Shown in pieces: positions 26,713 through 35,679 of a DNA stretch of 64,000 bases. The DNA is taken from contig CBDFHN010000002.1 in NCBI GenBank assembly GCA_965247735.1, positions 4,650,001 to 4,714,000 on the forward strand, given 5' to 3'. Positions within the stretch are counted from its first letter, which is position 1. Each line of letters begins with the position of its first letter. The stretch is from JAOXRU01 sp965247735 (lineage in GTDB: Bacteria > Bacteroidota > Bacteroidia > Flavobacteriales > Flavobacteriaceae). A model generated the notes under the pieces. That model was given only the letters and a program-made list of their open reading frames with translations, did no database searches and was not told the origin of the DNA. The position numbers and the translations under genes are program-made.

Positions 26713-26964
26713 ATGAGAAAAGGTATACATCCAGAAAATTATAGATTAGTAGCATTCAAAGACATGTCTAATGAAGATGTTTTTATTACTAAATCTACAG
26801 TAAATACTAAAGAAACTATTGAGTTTGAAGGAGCTGAGTATCCATTAATTAAATTGGAGATCTCAAGAACTTCTCATCCTTTCTATACTGGTAAATCTAA
26901 ATTAGTAGATACAGCTGGTAGAATTGATAAGTTCAAAAACAAATACAAGAAATTCAGCAAGTAA
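26713..26964 (+). CDS. rpmE2: 50S ribosomal protein L31, type B
   Basis: 83 residues, MRKGIHPENYRLVAFKDMSN, with the conserved IKLEISRTSHPFYTGK and VDTAGRIDKFKNKYKK. It has no Cys at all, so it is the zinc-independent type B (C-minus) paralogue of L31; in zinc-sensing bacteria the two forms swap. No type A copy is in this window. Preceded by a consensus promoter and followed by a strong terminator, so monocistronic. Confidence 0.96.
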   Translation: MRKGIHPENYRLVAFKDMSNEDVFITKSTVNTKETIEFEGAEYPLIKLEISRTSHPFYTGKSKLVDTAGRIDKFKNKYKKFSK

Positions 26965-26990
26965 ATTTATTTACATTGTTACTATATTTA

Positions 26991-27017
26991 AGTCACGCTT
27001 TTAGCGTGACTTTTTTT
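26991..27017 (+). terminator. Intrinsic terminator of rpmE2
   Basis: AGTCACGC (26991-26998), 5-base loop, GCGTGACT (27004-27011), then seven T. Confidence 0.85.
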
Positions 27018-27085
27018 GTTTGCTATTTTACTCGATGTTTTTAGCTGAACAACTAATCGCTGTCGCTGAACAACATGTTTTTAAC

Positions 27086-27093
27086 TACATTTG
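27086..27093 (+). promoter_or_regulatory. -7 box (TACATTTG) of the GlmU-family gene
   Basis: TACATTTG fits TAnnTTTG, 21 bases before the ATG at 27115. Just upstream GCTGAACAAC occurs twice (about 27042 and 27065), once on either side of a short spacer. Confidence 0.5.
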
Positions 27094-27114
27094 TTGAAAA
27101 ATAATTGATAACAC

Positions 27115-28290
27115 ATGAATTATATTCTTTTTGACGGCAATGTAAGAGATTCATTATTACCGTTTACATTTACAAGACCTGTTGCCGATATAAGAGTTGG
27201 AATATTGACGATACGCGAAAAGTGGGAACACTTTTTAGAGACAACAACAACTACGGTTACAGAAGATTATTTATCCGAAAAGTATCCAATGGTGGAATTG
27301 GAAGCTAATGTTTTTTTAAATGCTTCTTTTTTACCTACACCAAATTTAATTACTAAGGTAAAAGCTTTAAAAGAAAAACAAGCTGTTTGTTTAGGCGATG
27401 AGATGATCGCTTTTTATACTACTGATAGCCAGGAAGAAGTTGATTTTTCTGAATATGAAATGCTTCAATTGGATGAAGTATTGATACAGATAGCGCATAC
27501 CTGGGATATCTTTTCGAAAAACGCTGAAGCAATTCAACTAGACTTTGAAATGTTAACTCAAGATAGGGTTTCTGCTTCAATTTCAAAGACCAATACGGTT
27601 CTTGCTCCTGAGAATGTGTTTGTAGAAGAAGGGGCTAGTATAGAGTGTAGCACGCTCAATGGAAGCACTGGACCAGTTTATATAGGGAAGAATGCACAAA
27701 TTTTAGAAGGAAGCATGATTCGTGGGCCATTTGCTTTATGTGAAGAAGGTGTCGTGAAAATGGGAACAAAAATATATGGAGCAACAACTTTAGGGCCTAA
27801 ATCGAAAGTAGGAGGTGAGATTAGTAATTCTGTTATTTTTGGTAATTCTAGTAAAGGACATGATGGGTATTTAGGAAATTCGGTATTAGGAGAATGGTGC
27901 AATATTGGTGCAGATACCAATGTGTCGAATTTAAAAAATAACTATGCCGAAGTAAAGCTTTGGGATTACGAAACCGAAGGTTTTGCCAAAACAGGATTGC
28001 AGTTTTGCGGGTTAATGATGGCGGATCATAGTAAATGTGGAATTAATACCATGTTTAATACAGGGACTGTTATTGGAGTAAGTACTAATATTTTTGGAAC
28101 TGGTTTTCCAAGAAATTTTGTGCCTGCATTTAGTTGGGGTGGTGCAGCAGGTTTTAAAACCTATTTACCTAAAAAAGCATTTGAAACCGCAACGGTAATG
28201 ATGAAAAGGAGAGATGAAGAATTTGATGATATAGAAGCAGCAATCTTAACTCATGTTTTTGAGGAAACAAAAAAATGGCGTAGAGATTAG
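27115..28290 (+). CDS. GlmU-family protein (NTP_transf_4 plus left-handed beta-helix)
   Basis: 391 residues. The N-terminus, MNYILFDGNVRDSLLPFTFT, then RPVADIRVGILTIREKW, is the degenerate nucleotidyltransferase domain of the Bacteroidota GlmU-like family. Residues about 160-350 are a left-handed parallel beta-helix of hexapeptide repeats (PVYIGKNAQILEGSMIRGP, then TLGPKSKVGGEISNSVIFGN), as in sugar-nucleotide acyl and nucleotidyl transferases. It lacks the canonical pyrophosphorylase LAAGxGTRM loop, so whether it is a true GlmU is open. Monocistronic with its own promoter and terminator. Confidence 0.88.
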   Translation: MNYILFDGNVRDSLLPFTFTRPVADIRVGILTIREKWEHFLETTTTTVTEDYLSEKYPMVELEANVFLNASFLPTPNLITKVKALKEKQAVCLGDEMIAFYTTDSQEEVDFSEYEMLQLDEVLIQIAHTWDIFSKNAEAIQLDFEMLTQDRVSASISKTNTVLAPENVFVEEGASIECSTLNGSTGPVYIGKNAQILEGSMIRGPFALCEEGVVKMGTKIYGATTLGPKSKVGGEISNSVIFGNSSKGHDGYLGNSVLGEWCNIGADTNVSNLKNNYAEVKLWDYETEGFAKTGLQFCGLMMADHSKCGINTMFNTGTVIGVSTNIFGTGFPRNFVPAFSWGGAAGFKTYLPKKAFETATVMMKRRDEEFDDIEAAILTHVFEETKKWRRD

Positions 28291-28316
28291 CGAAAAGTAA
28301 ATTTTATGTTTTAAAA

Positions 28317-28350
28317 AAAAAGCTTCAACTGTTTTAAGTTGAAGCTTTTT
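28317..28350. terminator. Bidirectional intrinsic terminator
   Basis: AAAAAGCTTCAACT (28317-28330) and AGTTGAAGCTTTTT (28337-28350) with a 6-base loop, between convergent genes. Confidence 0.88.
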
Positions 28351-28366
28351 GTATGATTTTTAATGT

Positions 28367-29998
28367 TTATTCTTTTTTTACGTATTTAAGAACCAGAAAA
28401 TCTTGAGCATTAACTGGTAGTCCACTAATATTTTTTTGAGTGAATTTAATAACCTGATCGTAGTATAGTGGAACAATTGGAGCTTCTTCAATGATGATGG
28501 AATCCATTTTCTGATACAATATTTTTCTTTTTTCGATGGCAGAGGTCATTAGGCTTTCTTCATAGAGTAAATCGAAAGTAGCGTTTTTAAAATGTGTATA
28601 GTTTGGGCCATTTGGAGTGAAATTTTTGCTATAGTACAGAGATAGATAGTTTTCTGCATCCGGATAATCAGCAATCCAACTGGCTCTGAAAGAATCTAAT
28701 TCCCCTGATGATTTCATCTGTTTTAGTGTAGATGGTGGCATTACATCAATCTCTATACGCAGTCCAGTTTTTGCAAGTTCACGTTGTATGTATTCACAAA
28801 TATCTAGATATTGACTGTTGGTTCCTATGGTTATAGTTGGTTTTTTATTACCAGATTCGGTAATATATTTGGAAACTAATTGGCTTGCTTTTTTAGGATT
28901 GTAATAGTAACCTTTTTGAGCATTATGTCCAGGAAGTCCTTTTGGAATAAAGCCATGTATAGCAGGTGATCCTATACCGTTTCTAAGATATGCAATCATT
29001 TTTTCACGATCAAATCCATAATTTATTGCTTTTCTTATGTCTTTTGAAGCAATTTCTTTTGTATTACTTTCCATAAAGAAGCCTAGGTATTCGGTATTAA
29101 GGAAAGGACCATTACTAATATTGATCTTATCCTTATATTTTTCTTGTAATTTTCCTGTAGGTGTTAGCAAATCGTCTTTGTAAGAGTTGTCTATATTGTT
29201 GAGGAAATCTAAATTACCTTGAATAAACTGCAAGAATTCACTTTGCTTATCTGGTAAAAAAGTAATAGCTATAGCTTCTAGGTACGGCAATTGTTTTCCG
29301 TTTTTATCAGTTTCAAAATAGTTTTTGTTTTTACGGAAAACCAATTTTACACCTTCTTCCCATAATTTAAATTCAAAAGGACCTGTACCAATAGGGTGGG
29401 CTCTGAATTCACTGCCATAATGTGTTGTAATCTCTTTAGGAACAACAGAGCAATATCTCATACTCATAAGTCCCAGAAAAGCAGGAAAAGGGTGTTTAAG
29501 TTGAATTGTGAAAATGGAATCGTTTTTAGCAGAATAAGAAGCCACATTATTAAGAACCCACCTACCCGGAGATGCAATTTTAGGAGCTTTTAACCTGTCA
29601 AAACTAAACTTAAAATCATGAGCGGTAACATTTCTAGTACTATCTACTGTCTTAAACTGATCATGTTTATGGAATTTTATATTCTTTTTAAGCAAAAAAG
29701 TATAGGTCATTGCATCTTCGCTTATGATCCAACTTTTTGCGATATCAGGAATAATGTTTAGGCTGCTATCCAATTGTACCAAACCATTGAATAGCTGATT
29801 TGTTGGCCATATATTTTGAGGATTTCTAGCAAAGGCAGGGTCTAAGGAGGTAATATTGGAGTGTTCGTTATATCTAAAAACCTGATGATCTTTGTGCTTT
29901 TTTGTGTTGGTAGAGCATGAAGTGATGAATAAAAAAACACTACTTATTAATATAAAATGAAGGAGTTTTTTCTTGAGAATATCTTTAGATTTTATCAT
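28367..29998 (-). CDS. ABC transporter substrate-binding lipoprotein, peptide/nickel (SBP_bac_5) family
   Basis: 543 residues; lipoprotein signal SSVFLFITSCST (Cys28). The SBP family 5 signature region (AKSWIISEDAMTYTFLLKKN, AHDFKFSFDRL, GTGPFEFKLWEEG, IRKAINYGFDREKM) is present, with the GLPGHNAQKGYYYNPKKA block. Binds oligopeptides or similar for import. No permease or ATPase genes lie beside it, so it works with components encoded elsewhere. Its start region overlaps the -7 box of the divergent mtaB promoter. Confidence 0.9.
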   Translation of the reverse strand: MIKSKDILKKKLLHFILISSVFLFITSCSTNTKKHKDHQVFRYNEHSNITSLDPAFARNPQNIWPTNQLFNGLVQLDSSLNIIPDIAKSWIISEDAMTYTFLLKKNIKFHKHDQFKTVDSTRNVTAHDFKFSFDRLKAPKIASPGRWVLNNVASYSAKNDSIFTIQLKHPFPAFLGLMSMRYCSVVPKEITTHYGSEFRAHPIGTGPFEFKLWEEGVKLVFRKNKNYFETDKNGKQLPYLEAIAITFLPDKQSEFLQFIQGNLDFLNNIDNSYKDDLLTPTGKLQEKYKDKINISNGPFLNTEYLGFFMESNTKEIASKDIRKAINYGFDREKMIAYLRNGIGSPAIHGFIPKGLPGHNAQKGYYYNPKKASQLVSKYITESGNKKPTITIGTNSQYLDICEYIQRELAKTGLRIEIDVMPPSTLKQMKSSGELDSFRASWIADYPDAENYLSLYYSKNFTPNGPNYTHFKNATFDLLYEESLMTSAIEKRKILYQKMDSIIIEEAPIVPLYYDQVIKFTQKNISGLPVNAQDFLVLKYVKKE

Positions 29999-30013
29999 AC
30001 AATAATAAGTTGG

Positions 30014-30021
30014 TATCTTTG
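30014..30021 (+). promoter_or_regulatory. -7 box (TATCTTTG) of mtaB
   Basis: TATCTTTG matches TAnnTTTG; the region at -33 runs into the start codon of the divergent substrate-binding protein gene. Confidence 0.5.
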
Positions 30022-30065
30022 CAAACTGATTTAGTTCAGTTATTTTAAAAAGTAAAAGTACGAGA

Positions 30066-31385
30066 ATGAACCAAAGAAAAAAAGTGGCATTTTATACATT
30101 GGGTTGTAAACTCAATTTTTCGGAGACCTCTACCATTTCTAGAAGCTTTGATAGCGAAGGTTTTGATAGGGTGGATTTTTCTGAAAATGCAGATATTTAT
30201 GTTATAAATACCTGTTCGGTCACTGAAAATGCAGACAAACGCTTTAAGAGTATTGTAAAACAGGCTCAGAAAGTTAATGAAAATGCATTTGTAGCAGCAG
30301 TAGGTTGCTATGCGCAGCTAAAACCTGAAGAGCTAGCTGCTGTAGATGGAGTAGATTTGGTATTAGGAGCTACAGAAAAGTTTAAGATAACGGATTATAT
30401 CAATGATTTGTCTAAAAACGATTTTGGAGAAGTGCATTCTTGCGAGATAGAAGAAGCAGATTTTTATGTGGGTAGTTATTCTATTGGTGATCGTACACGT
30501 GCTTTTTTAAAGGTGCAAGATGGTTGTGATTATAAGTGTACCTATTGTACGATACCGTTAGCTAGAGGAATTTCTAGAAGCGATACCATGCAAGGGGTGT
30601 TGAAGAATGCTGCTGAAATTTCTGCTAAAAATATTAAAGAAATAGTATTAACAGGTGTTAATATTGGCGATTATGGCAAAGGAGAGTTTGGAAATAAAAG
30701 ACATGAGCACACTTTTTTTGAACTAGTTAAAAACCTGGATGATGTTAAAGGAATAGAACGATTACGAATATCATCAATAGAACCTAATTTATTAAAAAAC
30801 GAAACAATAGATTTTATCTCTCAAAGCAAGACTTTTGTTCCTCATTTTCATATTCCATTACAAAGCGGATCTAATCATATATTAAAATTAATGAAGCGGA
30901 GGTATAATCGAGAATTGTACGTCAATAGGGTTGATCGGATAAAGGAAGTGATGCCGCAGGCTTGTATTGGGGTGGATGCTATTGTTGGTTTTCCAGGTGA
31001 AACTGATGAATTGTTCTTAGAAACATATAATTTTCTAAGCGAATTAGATATTTCATATTTACATGTGTTTACTTATTCTGAACGTGAAAATACCGAAGCA
31101 GCAGTTATGGATGGTGTTGTTCCGAAAAATGTTAGAGCAAAACGGAGTAAAATGTTAAGAGGGCTTTCTGTTAAAAAACGAAGAGCTTTTTATGAAAGTC
31201 AATTGGGTACTTCAAGAACAGTACTTTTTGAAGGTGAAAACAAAGAAGGTTATATTCAAGGTTTTACAGAAAACTATGTAAAAGTGAAAACACCATGGAA
31301 TCCAGAATTGGTAAATACATTACATCGCATATCATTAACAAAAATTGATGATGATGGTTTGGTAAGATTTTCTTTTCTAGATTAG
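30066..31385 (+). CDS. mtaB: tRNA (N6-threonylcarbamoyladenosine-37-C2) methylthiotransferase MtaB
   Basis: 439 residues. The N-terminal UPF0004 domain has three cluster cysteines in TLGCKLNFSE, NTCSVTENADKRFK and VGCYAQ. The radical-SAM CxxxCxxC is in GCDYKCTYCTIPLARG, and a C-terminal TRAM-like part ends the protein. The form TLGCKLN and the NTCSVTENADKR block are those of MtaB rather than MiaB or RimO. It converts t6A37 to ms2t6A37 in tRNAs reading ANN codons. Monocistronic. Confidence 0.95.
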   Translation: MNQRKKVAFYTLGCKLNFSETSTISRSFDSEGFDRVDFSENADIYVINTCSVTENADKRFKSIVKQAQKVNENAFVAAVGCYAQLKPEELAAVDGVDLVLGATEKFKITDYINDLSKNDFGEVHSCEIEEADFYVGSYSIGDRTRAFLKVQDGCDYKCTYCTIPLARGISRSDTMQGVLKNAAEISAKNIKEIVLTGVNIGDYGKGEFGNKRHEHTFFELVKNLDDVKGIERLRISSIEPNLLKNETIDFISQSKTFVPHFHIPLQSGSNHILKLMKRRYNRELYVNRVDRIKEVMPQACIGVDAIVGFPGETDELFLETYNFLSELDISYLHVFTYSERENTEAAVMDGVVPKNVRAKRSKMLRGLSVKKRRAFYESQLGTSRTVLFEGENKEGYIQGFTENYVKVKTPWNPELVNTLHRISLTKIDDDGLVRFSFLD

Positions 31386-31391
31386 TTTATA

Positions 31392-31425
31392 AAAATAAAG
31401 CGCCAGATAGATGGCGCTTTATTTT
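31392..31425. terminator. Bidirectional intrinsic terminator
   Basis: AAAATAAAGCGCCA (31392-31405), loop of 6, TGGCGCTTTATTTT (31412-31425), between convergent genes. Confidence 0.9.
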
Positions 31426-31442
31426 CATATTCTTTTTTAGAG

Positions 31443-31742
31443 TTAAATTCTAATTCCTACTGGAAGTAATTCTTTGTAAACTCTTCTGTTTCTTCTAAGA
31501 AAACTTACTATTTGAGGACTTGTTGGTACTACTTTTACATTTTGTTTGTCTTCAATAGTACTAAGAACTCCTCTTATAAAATCTTCTTTAAAGTTTCCTA
31601 TTGCAATCTCTTCAGGAACAATAAGTTTCGTTAAAAAAATTTTTCGATCTTGCGATGAATATTCAATTTTTGCTAAATGTTCATCTATTTTTACTTCGTA
31701 TTGACGTAAAAATTCATTGTCACTAATAGTCCATTCATTCAT
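31443..31742 (-). CDS. Small YjdJ-like GNAT-type protein, acetyl-CoA loop not conserved
   Basis: 99 residues. The layout matches short YjdJ-type N-acetyltransferases: two beta strands (YEVKIDEHLAKIEYS, KIFLTKLIVPEE), a helix (EDFIRGVLSTIEDKQ), the strand NVKVVPTSPQIVSFL and the terminal RNRRVYKELL, comparable to the usual 'KVIPSCPFVAAYIERHPEY' end. The GxGxG/A acetyl-CoA loop expected before the helix is replaced by AIGNFKED, so activity is doubtful. A candidate -7 box (minus-strand TATATTTG at 31928-31935) lies about 186 bases upstream, implying a long leader. Confidence 0.55.
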   Translation of the reverse strand: MNEWTISDNEFLRQYEVKIDEHLAKIEYSSQDRKIFLTKLIVPEEIAIGNFKEDFIRGVLSTIEDKQNVKVVPTSPQIVSFLRRNRRVYKELLPVGIRI

Positions 31743-31784
31743 GTAGTTTCTCTTTAGATGTTAGTATCAAACAATTTCTATCTG

Positions 31785-31815
31785 AAAAAAACTTTATGAT
31801 AAATTAAAGTTTTTT
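31785..31815. terminator. AT-rich palindrome with T runs on both strands, inside a divergent gap
   Basis: AAAAAACTTTA (ending 31796) and TAAAGTTTTTT (31805-31815), 8-base loop. Because both flanking genes point away, it can only act on leader or small RNAs, so it may be an attenuator or the end of a small RNA. Confidence 0.35.
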
Positions 31816-31979
31816 AAATGGTTCAAAAAAATACCATGACTTTAAGCCATTAAATTTGAAGAAATATTTTATAATTTCTTAATTTTGGTTTGAGGTAAGA
31901 ATTTGAAGAGCTAGTTTTTTAGTGGAGCAAATATAGCTAAAATAATGCTAAGTTCTTATTTTTTAACGTTTTCTGTTTT

Positions 31980-32642
31980 ATGTATACAAAAAAGACCCCA
32001 ATTTATTTAATGCCAGGAATGGCAGCAAATCCTTCTATATTTGATAATATTAAACTTTCTGATGAGTTGTTCGATGTATATACCCTCAGTTGGTTTGTAC
32101 CAGCAAAAGAGATGTCTATTGAAGCCTATGCCTTAAAAATGACTGAAAGTATAAAGGAAGATGATGTAGTATTGATTGGCGTTTCTTTTGGCGGTATTTT
32201 GGTGCAAGAGATGGCAAAACATATAAAAGTTAAGAAGTTGATTATAATTTCTAGCGTAAAATCTAAGTACGAATTGCCAAAAAAAATGCTTTTTGCAAAA
32301 TATACACATATTCATAAGTTATTGCCAACGGGTTTAGTTAATAATATGGAACTTTTAGCTAAATATGCTTTTGGAGAGACCATAACCAAACGAGTAGCAC
32401 TTTATGAAAGGTTTTTATCTGTTAGAGATAAAAATTATATTGATTGGGCTATTCATCAAATTGTAAATTGGCAACAGAAAGAACCTTTGCCAGGTATTGT
32501 ACATATACATGGAGATAAGGATAATGTTTTTCCAATAGCAAATATAAAAAACTGCATTGTAGTGGAAAAAGGGTCTCATATTATGATTATTAACAAGTTT
32601 AAATGGTTAAATGAGCAACTTCCTCGAATTATTTTGGACTAA
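31980..32642 (+). CDS. Alpha/beta-hydrolase
   Basis: 220 residues, cytoplasmic (no signal). Nucleophile elbow GVSFGGILVQEMA, acid in HIHGDKDNVFP and the catalytic His in KGSHIMI near the C-terminus, so the triad looks complete. The small size and YLMPGMAANPSIF start fit the simple esterase-like hydrolases of this fold. No operon partners; the neighbouring 5' gap holds only a palindrome. Substrate cannot be inferred. Confidence 0.82.
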   Translation: MYTKKTPIYLMPGMAANPSIFDNIKLSDELFDVYTLSWFVPAKEMSIEAYALKMTESIKEDDVVLIGVSFGGILVQEMAKHIKVKKLIIISSVKSKYELPKKMLFAKYTHIHKLLPTGLVNNMELLAKYAFGETITKRVALYERFLSVRDKNYIDWAIHQIVNWQQKEPLPGIVHIHGDKDNVFPIANIKNCIVVEKGSHIMIINKFKWLNEQLPRIILD

Positions 32643-32822
32643 TGCAATCATAATGACTACTTTTATGGTATAATTTTTGAATGAGTATAAATAGACGTTT
32701 TAGTGTGTTTATAAGGATTGAACTAAACTAATATTAAAAACCACAAATATTTTAGAATAAATACCCTTTTATATGCGTTTTGTATATGGGGCTGGGTATG
32801 GTAATTATAAAAAATAATAAAG

Positions 32823-33767
32823 ATGAAGTTTGTTAAAAGAGGAGTTTATGTGATGTTGGTAGTTTTGGTAGCGAGTACCTTTGTTTTTGCTGTGCAGCAG
32901 AAAGAGGAAAAGGAAGAAGTGCCAGAACTTACTGTTGTTGAGCCTGTGAAAGAGAAGACTAATGTTAAGGCATTAGCTATTCCTGACAATTTAACTTTTG
33001 CTGGGGAAGCAGTTCCTGTAGACGATCCAGAAATTAAGGAGCGCATGGATAGAGAGTTGCTTGTTAATACCTATTGGCAGTCTAATGCCCTTTTGTTGAT
33101 GAAAAGAGCTAGTAAATTCTTTCCGATAATTGAACCTATTTTAAAGAAAAATAATATTCCAGATGATTTTAAATACTTAGCTATAGCAGAAAGTGGGCTG
33201 CAGCAAGTAGTTTCTCATGCCGGAGCAACTGGTTTTTGGCAAATAATGAGACAAACAGGTAAAGAGTATGGCTTAGAAATTAACAAAAATGTTGATGAAC
33301 GCTACCATATTGAAAAGGCTACAGAAGTAGCTTGTAGATACTTAAAAGCTTCAAAAAAACGATTTGGAAATTGGACTTTAGTTGCTGCTTCTTATAACGC
33401 AGGTGTATATGGAGTCAGCAAGAGGTTAAAAGCCCAAAAGGTAAACGATTATTATAACCTTTTGTTAGGAGAAGAAACAGGAAGGTATGTCTTTAGAATA
33501 ATTGCAATTAAGGAAATTCTATCAAATCCAAAAAAATATGGTTTTGCTATTGAAAGCAAAGATTTATATGATCCAGTGCCTTGTTTTGAAGTAGAGGTTA
33601 ATAAAGCTGTTGTTAACTTTGCTGATTTTGCAAACAAACATGAAATTAATTATAAGATATTAAAAATGCATAACCCTTGGTTAAGGGAGCCACATTTAAA
33701 TAATGCATCAGGAAAAAAGTATATGATTAAGATTCCCAACAAAGGATACTATACGACACTAAATTAA
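32823..33767 (+). CDS. Membrane-bound lytic murein transglycosylase (SLT/MltD-like)
   Basis: 314 residues; N-terminal signal or anchor (VMLVVLVASTFVFA), a short linker, then a Slt-type lysozyme-like domain at about 95-260 with catalytic Glu123 in IAESGLQQVVSHAGATGFWQ, IMRQTGKEYGLEIN and ASYNAGVYGVSKRL. The C-terminal 60 residues resemble a LysM-type or family-specific tail (INYKILKMHNPWLRE) without a full LysM repeat. Cleaves glycan strands of peptidoglycan with anhydromuropeptide formation. Strong terminator follows. Confidence 0.9.
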   Translation: MKFVKRGVYVMLVVLVASTFVFAVQQKEEKEEVPELTVVEPVKEKTNVKALAIPDNLTFAGEAVPVDDPEIKERMDRELLVNTYWQSNALLLMKRASKFFPIIEPILKKNNIPDDFKYLAIAESGLQQVVSHAGATGFWQIMRQTGKEYGLEINKNVDERYHIEKATEVACRYLKASKKRFGNWTLVAASYNAGVYGVSKRLKAQKVNDYYNLLLGEETGRYVFRIIAIKEILSNPKKYGFAIESKDLYDPVPCFEVEVNKAVVNFADFANKHEINYKILKMHNPWLREPHLNNASGKKYMIKIPNKGYYTTLN

Positions 33768-33780
33768 CACTATAAAACAT

Positions 33781-33822
33781 AAAAAAAGTCCCGCTAAAAT
33801 TTATTTTAGCGGGACTTTTTTT
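33781..33822. terminator. Bidirectional intrinsic terminator
   Basis: 19-base arms AAAAAAAGTCCCGCTAAAA (33781-33799) and its reverse complement (33804-33822), 4-base loop, between convergent genes. Confidence 0.92.
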
Positions 33823-33842
33823 ATGGTATACTATTACTAGTG

Positions 33843-34358
33843 TTAAATTTTCTTCATTTGCTTTTGCATCATTCTTATTTGATCGGTAAGCATTCCTTGT
33901 TTATCTAGTTTTTTGGCTTCTGCTAATAAGGCAGTAGCTTCTCTTTTTCTTCTTTTTTGCATTGATATGCCCGCCAAGCTAAGTTTAGCCATTGCCAGAT
34001 CATAATCCATTGTTAGCCCTAATTTAAGAGCTTTTTTAAAGTACTTTTCAGCCTGAGTAAGATTGGTTTGCGAATGCATAATACCATGTAGGTAATTATA
34101 GTACCCTTGTTGTTTCTGAGTTAAAGCAGTCTCAGGGTTTTTAATTTTATCTAGCCATTTTTGAGTCCCAGCCATATCTTGCTTTCTCATTCTCATAAAG
34201 GACATTAAAATAAATTCATTTCTGAAATAGAAAAAGACAAAAATTCCAGCTAGTAAAATTAATGAGATTCCATTTCCAATATTTCCTTCTATAAATTGGT
34301 AGATGGCATATGCAACGATTAATCCGGCTATAATAAGTTTAAAGTTTTTATTAAACAT
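33843..34358 (-). CDS. Membrane protein with TPR-like repeats
   Basis: 171 residues: two membrane helices in the first 55 (LIIAGLIVAYAIYQFIEG, GISLILLAGIFVFFYF), then tetratricopeptide-like helix pairs (QQGYYNYLHGIMHSQTNLTQ, AEKYFKKALKLGLTMDYDLA, MAKLSLAGISMQKRRKREAT). The motif A..YFKKAL is a standard TPR B-helix. Cytoplasmic scaffold role is likely but unspecific. Starts 4 bases after the DUF6263 gene stop, hence one operon. Confidence 0.75.
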   Translation of the reverse strand: MFNKNFKLIIAGLIVAYAIYQFIEGNIGNGISLILLAGIFVFFYFRNEFILMSFMRMRKQDMAGTQKWLDKIKNPETALTQKQQGYYNYLHGIMHSQTNLTQAEKYFKKALKLGLTMDYDLAMAKLSLAGISMQKRRKREATALLAEAKKLDKQGMLTDQIRMMQKQMKKI

Positions 34359-34362
34359 AATT

Positions 34363-35253
34363 TTATTTTGTGTTTAGTGTGTATGTAATTGTTGATTGAA
34401 TTGTTGTTGGTATTTGTTGTGTTCCTAATTGAGCAATGGAAGAAGTTCCTTTTAAATTGTTTTTTACTGACATCGTTTTAAGTATACCAGTAGTAATGTT
34501 GGTTTCAATAGTAGTGTCTTGTGTTCCTGTTAAATTCATTGTAGAAGCCAATTCTTCAACAGTCATGGTTATGTCCGATTTTCCGATTATAGTGGCACTA
34601 GCATCTTTGTATGTAGAAAGCATCCATATGTTTTTAGCATATACTTTTCCATGGTGCTCGTTTTGCCATGTATCATTAATATTTACTTTGTTATTAGGAT
34701 AAAAGAAAGTCATTTGTTTAAAATTGTCTGCCATTGTTTTTGATCCAAATTCTTTTTCGAGCCCGGTTCTCATAGCCGTTAGCTGAATTTCATCTTTTAT
34801 TCCAGAAGCAGTAATCATCTTATCAATAATAGCATCCCCGTTTTCTGTTTTTAAAATATCACCGTTTTTAGACAGGGTCATTAGGATAGGGTTATTTAAG
34901 ATACTATTAAATATTTTTGATTGCACATCGTCATCTTTAACTTCTTTGGCCTTAATTTTCATAAGCTCTCCTTGTAGATTAGAAGTCATTGTTAGGTTTA
35001 GATCTTCAAAAGCAAACTCAATTATATAATTTTCGGCTATAATTTTTGTTACTTTAAAGTTTAATGTTCCACTAAGATCATTTGTTAAGATATGCGTTGC
35101 ACCATCTAATTCTTGAGTAATGATTTGTTCTGCAGATTGGTTTATTTTAAAAGTATCTCCAACATTTAGTTTGTATTCAAGGCTTAGTTGAGCAATGGCT
35201 ACTCCCCATGTAAATACTAAGATAATGGTGGAAATATATTTAATAAAAGTCAT
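34363..35253 (-). CDS. DUF6263-family exported protein
   Basis: 296 residues with a signal peptide (ILVFTWGVAIAQ). The rest is all-beta: LEYKLNVGDTFKINQSAEQI, FEDLNLTMTSNLQGELMKIK and ITMTVEELASTMNLTGTQDT. The opening 'LxYKLxxGDTFxIxQ' is characteristic of the DUF6263 family of Bacteroidota. A lipid- or ligand-binding periplasmic role is possible; none is known. Cotranscribed with the TPR membrane protein downstream. Confidence 0.78.
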   Translation of the reverse strand: MTFIKYISTIILVFTWGVAIAQLSLEYKLNVGDTFKINQSAEQIITQELDGATHILTNDLSGTLNFKVTKIIAENYIIEFAFEDLNLTMTSNLQGELMKIKAKEVKDDDVQSKIFNSILNNPILMTLSKNGDILKTENGDAIIDKMITASGIKDEIQLTAMRTGLEKEFGSKTMADNFKQMTFFYPNNKVNINDTWQNEHHGKVYAKNIWMLSTYKDASATIIGKSDITMTVEELASTMNLTGTQDTTIETNITTGILKTMSVKNNLKGTSSIAQLGTQQIPTTIQSTITYTLNTK

Positions 35254-35314
35254 GTTTAGTTTTTTCAGAAAGCAAAGGTAATAAAAACAAACAAAAATTA
35301 ATTTAAAAATACAT

Positions 35315-35344
35315 TTGTCAATGCAAAAAGTCTTTGTATATTTG
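35315..35344 (+). promoter_or_regulatory. Promoter of rpmH
   Basis: TTG at 35315-35317, 19 bases, then TATATTTG at 35337-35344: exact fit to the flavobacterial consensus. The leader to the ATG at 35415 is about 65 bases. Confidence 0.78.
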
Positions 35345-35414
35345 CGCCCAGCTTTTACAAAGAGATGTAAAGGATTTAGTTATAATAGAAAGTACAGTTT
35401 AAATATATTTTACG

Positions 35415-35576
35415 ATGAGCAAAAGAACATTTCAACCATCAAAGAGAAAAAGAAAAAATAAACACGGTTTTAGAGAAAGAATGGCCTCTGTAAACGGTAG
35501 AAAAGTTCTTGCACGTAGAAGAGCAAAAGGAAGAAAGAAAGTTAGTGTTTCTTCTGAACTAAGACATAAAAAATAA
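35415..35576 (+). CDS. rpmH: 50S ribosomal protein L34
   Basis: 53 residues, starting MSKRTFQPSKRKRKNKHGFR and containing ERMASVNGRKVLARRRAKGR, the invariant L34 core; the C-terminal extension SVSSELRHKK is usual in Bacteroidota. Rich in Arg and Lys. A consensus promoter precedes and a terminator follows, so it is transcribed alone. In many bacteria rpmH sits near the origin with rnpA and dnaA; none of those are here, as is common in this phylum. Confidence 0.97.
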   Translation: MSKRTFQPSKRKRKNKHGFRERMASVNGRKVLARRRAKGRKKVSVSSELRHKK

Positions 35577-35599
35577 TGTTGATATAATATTGATATTAG

Positions 35600-35630
35600 G
35601 GTGTTACTTTTTTTAAGTAACACCTTTTTT
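35600..35630 (+). terminator. Intrinsic terminator of rpmH
   Basis: GGTGTTACTT (35600-35609), loop, AAGTAACACC (35615-35624), followed by T-rich sequence. Confidence 0.85.
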
Positions 35631-35679
35631 TATACCCAAGCGTATCCTAATTTTATAATAAAAGTAATATTTCTTAAAA

